From Nostoc sp. C052 (GTDB lineage Bacteria; Cyanobacteriota; Cyanobacteriia; Cyanobacteriales; Nostocaceae), in assembly GCF_013393905.1 (NCBI RefSeq), contig NZ_CP040272.1:5762001-5826000 (forward strand): a stretch of 64,000 nt of DNA. Direction: 5' to 3'. Below the pieces are notes generated by a model that was not told the origin of the DNA, searched no databases, and saw nothing but the letters and a program-made list of their open reading frames with translations. The stretch's first letter is position 1, and each line of letters begins with the position of its first letter. Shown here piece after piece: positions 37,001 through 45,473 of the stretch. The translations under genes and the position numbers were made by a program.

Positions 37001-37233
37001 CAAATATCCTCCCGTGGAAAGTTAGCCCATTCTTCACTACGAGTTGCATCAATTTCCTCTGTGGAAGGTGCGTTTCCTAAATCAGCACAGAGTCCCCATA
37101 AGGATTGTCGGGGAAAGTTAGAGAGTTTATCTGTTAACTCGCGTTCTATATCAGGAGCAATTTGCTGGATCAAACGTACTTTGTCCACAGTTGAAAGCTG
37201 CTTTGCTAGTCTGATAACTTCTTTTAGGCTCAC
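37000..37233 (-). CDS. Orphan antitoxin-like protein
   Basis: A 77-residue protein, MSLKEVIRLAKQLSTVDKVR at the N-terminus and APSTEEIDATRSEEWANFPR near the C-terminus. This pattern (short helical N-terminus, then SLWGLCADLG-x-APS-x-EEID-x-x-R) is what I recall for antitoxins paired with PIN-domain toxins in cyanobacteria. No toxin gene follows, which would make it a solitary antitoxin. The family assignment is from memory and is moderate. Confidence 0.55.
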   Translation of the reverse strand: MSLKEVIRLAKQLSTVDKVRLIQQIAPDIERELTDKLSNFPRQSLWGLCADLGNAPSTEEIDATRSEEWANFPREDI

Positions 37234-37356
37234 AAATTTTCACCTGCTTAATCTGCGAAAATTTTAATAATTGCTAAGAATACTGCAAAACGGCGAAGTA
37301 GTGACCTTCGGATGGGAATAAAAACGATCGCCATAATTCACCTTGCGCGATCGCAC

Positions 37357-37623
37357 CTACGCCACATTTTTGACTGAGATAATTCCTTCACCACACCACT
37401 GGATCAGTAGCCATCTGTCAGAATCTTTATCAAGTGCTGGCTTGAGACGGAAATTAAAAACCTCTTGCCATACCTGTACTCCATACTGGGATACAAAATT
37501 TGCCTCCAGTTCTTTGAACTGTTCCCATTGCCGATTTGCGATCGTGGTCAACATGGGAATGATTGCGGTGATTGAGACTTGGGCGGCGACGGGTGTCATT
37601 CTGGATAGTCCTCGAAAATACAA
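37357..37623 (-). CDS. Small conserved hypothetical protein
   Basis: An 88-residue frame; ATG 37599 (MTPVAAQVSITAII) looks a better start than ATG 37623. The sequence is helical with a conserved look (QWEQFKELEANFVSQYGVQV, then WQEVFNFRLKPALD). No known domain. It lies 32 bp downstream of the pentapeptide-repeat gene on the same strand, so probably in the same transcript. Confidence 0.55.
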   Translation of the reverse strand: MYFRGLSRMTPVAAQVSITAIIPMLTTIANRQWEQFKELEANFVSQYGVQVWQEVFNFRLKPALDKDSDRWLLIQWCGEGIISVKNVA

Positions 37624-37655
37624 ATAATCGGCATAGGGGTTTTTTGGTGGAATCT

Positions 37656-38294
37656 TTACGCAAGCGTTTCAATCACTGTCCCCACCAAACACGCTTTATT
37701 CAAATTAACGCCGCTCAAATTTGCACCTTCTAACTCTGCACAGAGTAAATTCGCTCCCGTTAAATTCGCCCCCGCCAAATTCGCCCCCCGCAAGTCGGCT
37801 TCTTCCAAATTTGCTTCACTCAATAAAGCCCCTTGCAAATCGGCGCGACTCAAATCTGCACCTTTGAGATTTGCTCCAGTCAGGTTTGCACCGCGCAAGT
37901 CAGCACCGCGCAAATCAACGCCTTGTAAGTTGACGTTCATCAAATTAGCACCACTCAAGAAAGCACCCACCAATGACACATCACTGAGTCTGGCTCCCAT
38001 CAAGTTAGCGCCACGTAAATTACTACCGCGTAAGTCAGCGCCCGTTAAATCTGCTTGCATCAGGTTTGCTCCCATGAGGTTCGCCCGCAAGTCAGTTTCT
38101 TGGAGGTTCGCTCCCATGAGGTTCGCCCCCTCCAAATGCCCACCTTCGAGTTTAGAACCAGTAAAATTAGCACCTACAAGGGTAGCGCCAGCAAGATTAA
38201 TGCGGCTTAAATCCAGTTGAGAGAGTTCCTCGTCTTCTAAATTTGCCCCTGGAAGTTGTTTGAGTTTTCCTAATCTAATGGCTTCAATATTCAT
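37656..38294 (-). CDS. Pentapeptide repeat protein
   Basis: A 212-residue protein composed almost wholly of A(D/N)LxG pentapeptides from about residue 25 onward (NLAGANLTGANLLCAELEGA is a sample), predicted to form a right-handed quadrilateral beta helix. There is no signal peptide. Functions in the family range from DNA mimicry to scaffolding; none can be assigned. One unit is out of phase near 38090 (ETDLRANLMGANL), a small irregularity. The start ATG overlaps the stop of the upstream DICT gene (ATGA), implying translational coupling. Confidence 0.92.
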   Translation of the reverse strand: MNIEAIRLGKLKQLPGANLEDEELSQLDLSRINLAGATLVGANFTGSKLEGGHLEGANLMGANLQETDLRANLMGANLMQADLTGADLRGSNLRGANLMGARLSDVSLVGAFLSGANLMNVNLQGVDLRGADLRGANLTGANLKGADLSRADLQGALLSEANLEEADLRGANLAGANLTGANLLCAELEGANLSGVNLNKACLVGTVIETLA

Positions 38295-39727
38295 GTAAAG
38301 TAACTACCAATCTCTTCACTGATCTTGCTGTGGCTATCCCATTGGGAATCCAGTATCCAGATACCGGCGCTGAATTTGGGTGTCATGATGGGTAAGTCGA
38401 GTCCCTGTTGTAAACCCATAACTAATAAAGTTAGGGTATCTACAAGTTTAGGGTCAAAGCGGTTAGATTGTTGCTGTTTGCACTCATCTAAAGCTTGAGT
38501 AAATATCTGTTCCCGGCTTTGATTTGACGATTTTCGCTCATTGACTCGCCACTGAAAGTCTGCCAATAATGCCAAAATCCTCGACTCTAAGGGAATTTCA
38601 TCTCCAGCTAAACCGGCTGGTTCCCCTGTGCCATCCCACCACTCGCTTTGGTGAGTAATAATTTGGGCAACTGCTCGTAATCTTGGCATAGTTCGCAATA
38701 CTTGCGCCCCTGGTACTAAGGGACAAGTTAAGGGAGAACTGGGCGCATCTTCTTGGTAGCGTGTGGATATACCGCCTGTGAGAACGCTTTCTGCTTTCTG
38801 TAACGGATCTATGCGATGTAACAAAGCCGCTAGCCGCAACCTCTTAATTTGCCATGCGGGAAGATCCAAAAGCTGGGCGATCGCTTCCGCAAGAACTACT
38901 ACTTCCGCAGCTGCCATTGGATTGTTGACATCTGCCATATCCATCAGTTGCGCCATTCGCAAAAAGGCTTGGATTTCGTTAGAAACCAAGTTGCGATCTA
39001 GGGTTTGTTTCTGAAGCGCTGTGGGAATAGATAAATTATCTTGCCCAGTCTGGAGGTAATCTACTACACGGGAGACAACTGCACCTAAATTTTGGGATCT
39101 GTCGATTGATGGTACAATTTGTTCTTTATCGGCTGTGAGTTTTTGTGCCAGTTCTGGGTTGTATTTTTGGATGTGAGCGATCGCTATTTCTGCTGTCTCT
39201 TGCACTAACTCTGGCTCAAATGTCCATAAGCCATAGAATTTACGCTCTAAGTCTGATGTCGGTATCCCAGCGCTGCCATAATCAGCCTCCGATAATTCTT
39301 GACAAATTACCATTGCTGTGTATTTAGGTGACAAGATAATTAAGTGCCACTCTTGCGCCACAGAATCAACTGGATCTAATGCTACTAAGTGTACATTGGG
39401 TAGCTGACTGGTAGGATGTTCAGCAAAGCCAGATTCAGCAGCAGCCATGATGGCAATTTGGCGACTGCGCTGGGCGATGTCTGCATATCGTTCAGCTTCT
39501 TGTAGATACCATTTTCCTTGTTGAAAGGCTGTGATCACCAAGGGTGTACCGTCGTCGGTTAGGATATGGTCTTCTAGGGCATGGCACAGGGCAACTAGGG
39601 TATTTTTGTAGTAAACACCGAATCGAATTGGCCTGGTGGTGTGGCGATGGGCTGTTTCTAGCTGTTGTAGAATTGAACCTTCTAACATGGGATTTGGTAA
39701 AAATAACCGCAGAGGCGCAAAGGACAC
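38291..39727 (-). CDS. DICT sensory domain protein with degenerate HD-GYP-like domain
   Basis: A 478-residue signalling protein. The N-terminal DICT domain starts near MLEGSILQQLETAHRHTTRP and continues with GVYYKNTLVALCHALED and the FYGLWTFEPELV end. The C-terminal region (about 250-440) follows the HD-GYP pattern, but the HD pair reads LLHRID and the GYP stretch WWDGTGEPAGLAG. Loss of the metal-binding Asp suggests no phosphodiesterase activity. An internal ATG (39688) is the more likely start. It overlaps the pentapeptide gene by 4 bp. Partner and signal are unknown. Confidence 0.8.
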   Translation of the reverse strand: MSFAPLRLFLPNPMLEGSILQQLETAHRHTTRPIRFGVYYKNTLVALCHALEDHILTDDGTPLVITAFQQGKWYLQEAERYADIAQRSRQIAIMAAAESGFAEHPTSQLPNVHLVALDPVDSVAQEWHLIILSPKYTAMVICQELSEADYGSAGIPTSDLERKFYGLWTFEPELVQETAEIAIAHIQKYNPELAQKLTADKEQIVPSIDRSQNLGAVVSRVVDYLQTGQDNLSIPTALQKQTLDRNLVSNEIQAFLRMAQLMDMADVNNPMAAAEVVVLAEAIAQLLDLPAWQIKRLRLAALLHRIDPLQKAESVLTGGISTRYQEDAPSSPLTCPLVPGAQVLRTMPRLRAVAQIITHQSEWWDGTGEPAGLAGDEIPLESRILALLADFQWRVNERKSSNQSREQIFTQALDECKQQQSNRFDPKLVDTLTLLVMGLQQGLDLPIMTPKFSAGIWILDSQWDSHSKISEEIGSYFT

Positions 39728-39757
39728 AGAGGGGGAGAAATTCAGAGTTCGTGTTTT

Positions 39758-41383
39758 CTAGGATACACCTGCTAACTGTTTTTCTTTCGTCTCTAATGGT
39801 GCTGTCAGTGCTGCTTCTAAGTCAGCACAACCTAGCTTTTCTTCTAAGATTTTCATGACTTCACGTCCGAAGTCGTTGGGGTTTTGTTGCCAAGCTTGCA
39901 AGCAGACTTCGCCGAAGAATGAACCAAGGGGCTCAGGATTCCAGAGAAGTTTTTTGGCTGTCCACGGCATCAAGCTCATTGGATCATACCCTGGTTTGAG
40001 GATGCCTTCTTTGAAAGCGTATTCTTCTAAATGGGTATGGGGTTGTAGTCCAATGAAGAAGATGGCAGGTTCGACTTTATCAGCACCAAAAATCCGTTCT
40101 AGTTCGCGGTGGTAGGCGATGGTTTGACGGATAGTTTCGGGACGTTCGTCAATGACGTTAAAGGAGTAGTTAACGGAAACTACATCGTTGAAACCAGCAG
40201 CTTTTAAGTCACGACAGTTTTGCAAGACGGTTCGCAGGTTGTAACCCATCCGCATTTTCCGCACGAGTTCTTGAGAACCACTGGTAATGCCGATTTCAAA
40301 ATAGTTCATCCCGGTTTTCGCCATCAAGTCACACAACTCTGGTGTCAAATTGTCGGCTCTGATATATGCTGCCCAGTGGATATCTGTCATACCAGAATCG
40401 ACGATTTTTTGCAAGAGTTCTACGGCATCGGCGATAAATTTTTTCGCGGGGATGAATTGGGCATCGGTAAACCAGAAGTTGCGAATGCCGCGATCGTATA
40501 ATTGGCGCATCTCGGCAACGACTTCATCAGCTGGGTTGATGCGTACTTGTTTGCCTTCGACAACCGTATAGACGCAATAACAACAGTTGTGAGGACAACC
40601 ACGCTTGGTTTGTACACCTATATAAAAGTCTTGCTCTTGCAGGTAATAGTTAAATTCCGGCCAGATGCTTTCGATATAGTCGTAGTTACAAGCTGTTTTT
40701 TCTATTGGGGTGGGTTGTTCGTGAATTAGCCGTTGACGTGGTTGAGTTTCTCCAGCAACGTAACAGCGTTCATCTCGAAAATCTCTGCCACTTAAAAGTT
40801 TTTCCAGCAGGCTTTCACCTTCACCTACAGAAATAATCGTCCCTTGGGGTAAGCTTTTACCCAATTGTTCGTAAAAGACGCTGACTGCACCACCACCGAC
40901 AACTACACGCGCATCAGAGTTATACTTTTGGGCACGTTTTAAACCGCGTTTGATTAAGCCCTGATTTTGCCACAGTTCTAAATAGTAAGCGGTGAAGATA
41001 CGCAAACCGCCCAATCCGCCGCGTAGTTTCAATAGAGGATTTTTGGCGTAGTAAAATTCAAAGGCGTTTTGCAGCGGGTTGCCACCACGTCCGCCAACTG
41101 GGGCATAAATTTGAATATCCCGCCAAGAAAATACTAGTAGTGTTGGTTTAAATTCATCGATACAGCGATCAAGAGCCGAACTGTAATCTAAAGGTGGCAC
41201 TGTTCCTAAATCAAAGATGCGCTGTTCAATATCAGGAAACTGCTTGTGGACATGATCGCTCAGGTAGACAACCCCAATAGGAAAGATGGGGTTACAAGGA
41301 AGGCGAACATAAAGAATTCGATTTTCCATCATCTGTGTTTGGACTTCCATCTTGCCAATTTGTGGAGAAAGCGAGAGAAACAT
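39758..41383 (-). CDS. B12-binding radical SAM protein (possible PSII high-light acclimation type)
   Basis: A radical SAM enzyme with an N-terminal cobalamin-binding-like domain (ILYVRLPCNPIFPIGVVYLS; VVVGGGAVSVF) and cluster cysteines Cys263, Cys267, Cys270 in RGCPHNCCYCVYT. SPASM-type extra cysteines are not obvious. I recall closely similar cyanobacterial proteins annotated as photosystem II high light acclimation radical SAM proteins; this is memory, not evidence. The frame starts at 41383, but MMENRIL (41332 or 41329) is a more plausible start. It lies 30 bp upstream of the DICT gene. Confidence 0.75.
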   Translation of the reverse strand: MFLSLSPQIGKMEVQTQMMENRILYVRLPCNPIFPIGVVYLSDHVHKQFPDIEQRIFDLGTVPPLDYSSALDRCIDEFKPTLLVFSWRDIQIYAPVGGRGGNPLQNAFEFYYAKNPLLKLRGGLGGLRIFTAYYLELWQNQGLIKRGLKRAQKYNSDARVVVGGGAVSVFYEQLGKSLPQGTIISVGEGESLLEKLLSGRDFRDERCYVAGETQPRQRLIHEQPTPIEKTACNYDYIESIWPEFNYYLQEQDFYIGVQTKRGCPHNCCYCVYTVVEGKQVRINPADEVVAEMRQLYDRGIRNFWFTDAQFIPAKKFIADAVELLQKIVDSGMTDIHWAAYIRADNLTPELCDLMAKTGMNYFEIGITSGSQELVRKMRMGYNLRTVLQNCRDLKAAGFNDVVSVNYSFNVIDERPETIRQTIAYHRELERIFGADKVEPAIFFIGLQPHTHLEEYAFKEGILKPGYDPMSLMPWTAKKLLWNPEPLGSFFGEVCLQAWQQNPNDFGREVMKILEEKLGCADLEAALTAPLETKEKQLAGVS

Positions 41384-41937
41384 TCAGTTTTAAAGTGTGT
41401 GCTTGTTTTATCTGGTTTTATTTATCAAATCGCGCTTGACATTTTAGCTAATTATTGGTATTCGGAAGCTGCTATTAGCAACTGCGGGAAACGCTAAAAT
41501 TGCTGTGCATAAAACATACATGGAATCTATGGAGAGCTTTATGAAGACATTTTTTCATATAGCTTTACCATAACATTGAGTTTATTCATTAAGCGATGAT
41601 CCCAGATGATTCGTCCTGGGATAAATGAAACAGCAAAACTTACTTCCTTGCTATGAGAAAGGCAAGGGGATCATCGTTATGTCAATTCCCTAACAATCTG
41701 CCTAAAGAAAATTAAAGCTTTTATACCAGTAAAAAATATCAAAAACTTTTATCTATAGTGTATAATTCCAAAAAAGGTGTAAATAATTACAAAAATTTCA
41801 TAACTGAAAATATATCTTTAGACAGAAATAATCTACAAAGGCTCAGTTGGTATTCGCAGTTACAACAACTGGGGATCAGTGAGTGCTAGGCTTGGCTAGT
41901 GTAATGTAAAATTGTGGCGTAAAGCTCCTCAGCAGTT
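41384..41937 (+). other. 554-bp intergenic region upstream of the DUF1830 gene
   Basis: AT-rich region between divergent genes. CCTTGC and GCAAGG (about 41652-41675) with neighbouring GATGATCCC/GGGATCATC blocks (41596-41690) form an extended imperfect inverted repeat. The 3' end holds the NtcA-like promoter described separately. No gene is present. Confidence 0.5.
41850..41892 (+). promoter_or_regulatory. NtcA-like promoter of the DUF1830 gene
   Basis: GTATTCGCAGTTAC (GTA-N8-TAC, 41850-41863) is followed after 23 bp by TAGGCT (TA-N3-T, 41887-41892), 45 bp before the ATG. This matches the class II NtcA-activated layout within one base of the usual 22-bp spacing. Confidence 0.5.
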
Positions 41938-42324
41938 ATGGCTCAAATATTAGATCCTCTACCACCTGAGCAATCAGGAAAAATTCTCTGCTGCTACATT
42001 AATGCCACGAGCAAAATACAGGTAGCTCGCATCTGCAATATTCCCAACTGGTACTTTGAAAGAGTTGTTTTCCCTGGACAACGTTTAGTTTTTGAAGCTC
42101 CGCGAAAAGGTCAAGTGGAGATTCACACAGGGATGATGGCAAGTGCAATTTTATCCGATAAGATTCCGTGCGATCGCCTAATGCTCGAAGAACCCAGTAA
42201 TTATGAGTTTGATACAGACTCATCAGATGGAAGAGACCCTATTAATACCAAATTAATGGTGCAGCAAATTAATACAAAAATCGGAGATAGTACAAAACCC
42301 TTGCAAATCCTTGGTTTAGCATAG
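41938..42324 (+). CDS. DUF1830 family protein
   Basis: A 128-residue soluble protein of the cyanobacterial DUF1830 family: ILCCYINATSKIQVARICNI, then PNWYFERVVFPGQRLVFEAP, giving a small all-beta fold. A weakly conserved C-terminal tail (from about 85) is acidic and then Gln/Asn-rich. Function unknown. Start ATG 41938. An NtcA-like promoter lies upstream, hinting at nitrogen-dependent expression. It is followed by a terminator and is monocistronic. Confidence 0.8.
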   Translation: MAQILDPLPPEQSGKILCCYINATSKIQVARICNIPNWYFERVVFPGQRLVFEAPRKGQVEIHTGMMASAILSDKIPCDRLMLEEPSNYEFDTDSSDGRDPINTKLMVQQINTKIGDSTKPLQILGLA

Positions 42325-42358
42325 GTTGATTAAAAAAAAGAATTTTACTAAATTTCAG

Positions 42359-42384
42359 GGTTGCTAATTCAGCAGCCTTTTTTA
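42359..42384 (+). terminator. Rho-independent terminator after the DUF1830 gene
   Basis: GGTTGCT-AATTC-AGCAGCC (one G-T pair) followed by TTTTTTATTTATT. Confidence 0.85.
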
Positions 42385-42390
42385 TTTATT

Positions 42391-42478
42391 ATTGGGGATT
42401 GGGGTTGAAAAGAGGCAGAGGGGCGGGGTGCGGGGGGCAGAGGGGAAAATTCTTCTCTCTTCCTCCCTCATCCCCTGA
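42391..42478. repeat. G-rich STRR-like tract
   Basis: GGGGATTGGGGTTG followed by degenerate GGGGCAGA/GGGGCGG units, then CTTCCTCCCTCATCCCC on the other strand. It separates the convergent DUF1830 and CHAT genes. Confidence 0.6.
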
Positions 42479-42490
42479 AACGCTCTCCTG

Positions 42491-45190
42491 CTATTGCCAA
42501 TTTCCGACTAAAACATAAGGTGCCCAATAATAAGGATGAGGTGGTAAATTCTGCAACTCCTGAAAAGGTGGATTCAGTTTCAAAGACTCTAACAGTGATA
42601 GTTGAGCGTTCTTCAGAGCATCTGCTTGTTTCCCCCCTGGCTTTTTGAGGTCTTGGTAAAATTGACCCATAAATTTAGCAGTAGAAGCATCCCCTACAGG
42701 CCAAAGAGTGGCAAGGGTACTGCGTGCGCCGGAACGAACAGCCATCCCTGCCAAGCCTAAGACAGCTCGTTCATCACCAGTAGCAGTTTCACAGGCACTC
42801 AGCACCAATAATTCTACAGGTGTGCCTGGTTCTCTGAGCAAAGCACTCAACTCCTTAATACTGATACTTTTTCCATCCCCTGTAATAATAAAATTCTTCA
42901 AGGGATTAGAACTAAATAGCCCATGAGTGGCTAGGTGAATTACAGGAAAATTTGATTTCAACTGTTTTTGAATAGTTTTGACAGTAAACTCTTGATTGAG
43001 CAGCTTTTGGGAAGCAGGAAAAGTTTGTTTAATTTGGTCTAATTCCTTGGGAACATTAACCAGTGCGGCAAAAAATTCTCCTTGTACCTTCATTTGCTCA
43101 CTAACTCCAGCAGCTAAGACCTTAAGTTCTTTTCTTTGCAATTGTTTCGGAGCGAGTAATTGTAGGCTGGGAACTAGGGCAAGGCTATATTTTTCAATGA
43201 GATAATTTTGTCCATCGTAGAGCGCAGCTATTGGCACTCTCTGCAATCTCCCATTTAGCACAAATACTAAACTCTTGATTTGTTTGGGATCTAGCTGTGT
43301 CTCGAAAGGTTTAATTAGCCAGTTATAAACCTCTCCAAAGATTGGTAAAAGTTTCTGAAGATTTTCCTTTAATTCTTTGGGATTTGGGTTAGAAGTTGAG
43401 AGAATATTTCTTGCAGAGTTATTGATACTAACATTGTCTAAATTATCGTAGAGCCGATCTAGAGTCTCATTAACTTCCTGTTCGCCAATCGGTATTACTA
43501 CCTCCTGCAAAGGTTTTCCTGATACGGAAAGGATAACTTCTAAACGATCTGGTAAAACAATCGGATAAATTACAGCTGCGTTAGCATCAATATTATCAAT
43601 TTGCAACGCGACATCTGCTGTTTCAGAACAGGGGTCTTGAAAAAAGTTGTCTAGTTCTGCTAATTGCAGAGATTCTATCACCTGACGGGCAAATTCTAGG
43701 CGTTTTTGAGACTTTTTGGTTTCCGATTTTTCCTGTTTAATTTTAGGATTAGATACTATTAGCGCACTTAATTCGTTGTCACTCAAATTTGATTTCAACA
43801 ACAAATCTGCTAATTCTAGATACACAGGTTTGACTTCTTGGAGAAAGTCAAACTGGACATCTTGATTGTTGGCATTTAAATCGCTGCGTAGGGATTGCAG
43901 AGTATTAAAGGCAGCGGTGTAAGCTGCGATCGCTCCTTTGATATCTCCCTGTTTCCGTAGTAAACTTCCTAACTGAGATTGCCAAAGATAAGTAATTTCC
44001 CTCGCATCACCACTGATATTTTGTTCTTGGGCTAACATCAGTGCTTGTTGTGTCAGTTTGGTTGCCTGATTTAACTGCCCTTGTTTGTGGTAAAGCTTAC
44101 CCAAATACCCTAGAGCGTAGGTTTCGGTTCGTTTATCCTGTAGAGTCCGTGACTGTTGTAGTGCATTTTTTAATAAAGGTTCAACGTTATTTATTTGGGC
44201 GCTTTGCATCAAAGAATCAGCAAAGTTAATCTGGGCATAGATAGCAGCACGACTGGGAGTAAGAGTAGTCAGCGTAGGTAGAATTTGATTTTGCAATGCT
44301 TGAGCATCTTGGCTCAACTGCAACTCTAACCCAGAGATAAAATCTTTTCCCCGTTGAATTAATTTAGTTTCCGAAAATCTTGACCAAGAAGTAATCCGGC
44401 GTTGCGTCTGTTCACCCCACCATCTTTTCATCTCCAGTAATAGCTGGAAGTGATTTAGTTGTGCCTGAATTCTCGGTAGTGGTGGGGCTGATGTTACCTT
44501 TGCTGCTTGAATATAGTAATAAATAGCTTGCTCGTAGGGCGCTAGAGCATCCAAGAGAGATTTGCGATCGATAATTTCTGTGACTGCATCATAGTCCCAG
44601 CGATCGCGGATTTGGTTGCCTAAGATCCGTTCGGTGTTGCCTAAACTCAGTAGCACTGAGCTTTTTTCTGGCGATTCGGGAGTTGATGACAGACTTAACT
44701 GCAAGATTTCTTGCGACTTTTGTAATAAACCTTGTCTGCGTAGGACATCACCGAGGCTATGCAAGCCAATCGCTTGAGTTAAGGTCAAGGAATCACCCTT
44801 TTGAGCAACAGTTTTCTGGAATTGCTCGATTTGGGTTTGGCTACAGTTGGGGTTTTTGATTGCAAAAGCTTCGAGTAAAGTATTGCAGGCTTTGGGGTAC
44901 AATCCTAAATCTTGCAAAGCCTGGGATTTGTTGATCAGACTCTTAGTCATTCCGTCGCGATCGCCCACTTGTTCATAAGCCTCAGCCGCCGCTTGCCATA
45001 ATTTTGCTGCTGCTTCTAATTCTCCGGCATTGTACCGTTGTTCACCTTCTTTTGCTAAGGCTAAAGGACTAGCAGCATTAGGATGTAAATTGGGGATATT
45101 TGACCAAGCTGGTACTGTGAAACTAGATAACAGTCCTAATAAGGCTGAAAGGATAAAAATTAATAGACGGCGGTACTTTTTATAAATCAT
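42491..45190 (-). CDS. Secreted TPR protein with C-terminal CHAT (caspase-like) domain
   Basis: An 899-residue protein with a signal peptide (about 1-30, hydrophobic LLIFILSALLGLLSSFTVPA), so probably periplasmic or exported. TPR units fill about 40-450. The CHAT peptidase domain spans about 620-899, with the catalytic dyad His756 in HLATHG and Cys800 in LSACETA, and the hallmark ending YWAPYVLVGNW. CHAT proteins are caspase-clan cysteine peptidases. It lies downstream of tpsB and tpsA on the same strand, a grouping that I know recurs in filamentous cyanobacteria. Substrate not known; processing of the TpsA protein is a hypothesis. Confidence 0.92.
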   Translation of the reverse strand: MIYKKYRRLLIFILSALLGLLSSFTVPAWSNIPNLHPNAASPLALAKEGEQRYNAGELEAAAKLWQAAAEAYEQVGDRDGMTKSLINKSQALQDLGLYPKACNTLLEAFAIKNPNCSQTQIEQFQKTVAQKGDSLTLTQAIGLHSLGDVLRRQGLLQKSQEILQLSLSSTPESPEKSSVLLSLGNTERILGNQIRDRWDYDAVTEIIDRKSLLDALAPYEQAIYYYIQAAKVTSAPPLPRIQAQLNHFQLLLEMKRWWGEQTQRRITSWSRFSETKLIQRGKDFISGLELQLSQDAQALQNQILPTLTTLTPSRAAIYAQINFADSLMQSAQINNVEPLLKNALQQSRTLQDKRTETYALGYLGKLYHKQGQLNQATKLTQQALMLAQEQNISGDAREITYLWQSQLGSLLRKQGDIKGAIAAYTAAFNTLQSLRSDLNANNQDVQFDFLQEVKPVYLELADLLLKSNLSDNELSALIVSNPKIKQEKSETKKSQKRLEFARQVIESLQLAELDNFFQDPCSETADVALQIDNIDANAAVIYPIVLPDRLEVILSVSGKPLQEVVIPIGEQEVNETLDRLYDNLDNVSINNSARNILSTSNPNPKELKENLQKLLPIFGEVYNWLIKPFETQLDPKQIKSLVFVLNGRLQRVPIAALYDGQNYLIEKYSLALVPSLQLLAPKQLQRKELKVLAAGVSEQMKVQGEFFAALVNVPKELDQIKQTFPASQKLLNQEFTVKTIQKQLKSNFPVIHLATHGLFSSNPLKNFIITGDGKSISIKELSALLREPGTPVELLVLSACETATGDERAVLGLAGMAVRSGARSTLATLWPVGDASTAKFMGQFYQDLKKPGGKQADALKNAQLSLLESLKLNPPFQELQNLPPHPYYWAPYVLVGNWQ

Positions 45191-45473
45191 TTTTTCACTT
45201 GCTCAGTTTTCAATGGGTCGCGCACAGGATTCCCAATCTCAGCACAGCAAGAAGGTGAATAATGGGCGCTTCGGGACTGGGGACTGGATAATAATTTTTT
45301 TTAAGATTTGGTTGCAATACGGTTTCAGTTAAGGGCTAATTGTACAAAATTGTGGGTTTTTGAGACGCGATAAATCGCCGTCTCTACAAGTGTTTTGGTC
45401 TTATCTGAACTGTATTGGATTTGGTTGGGGTCTCAATCCCCCATTCAAATCTTACCTTTCCCCAATCCCCAGT
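45191..45473. other. 283-bp spacer between the CHAT and TpsB genes
   Basis: Contains a GGGACTGGGGACTGG STRR fragment (45269-45287) and a dispersed hairpin repeat (45362-45384). The distance suggests that the CHAT gene may have its own promoter. Confidence 0.55.
45362..45384. repeat. Dispersed GAGACG hairpin repeat
   Basis: GAGACGCGAT-AA-ATCGCCGTCTC type imperfect palindrome followed by TACAAG. Related copies lie at 53551-53573, 60655-60677, 60689-60711 and 60731-60750. Confidence 0.75.
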
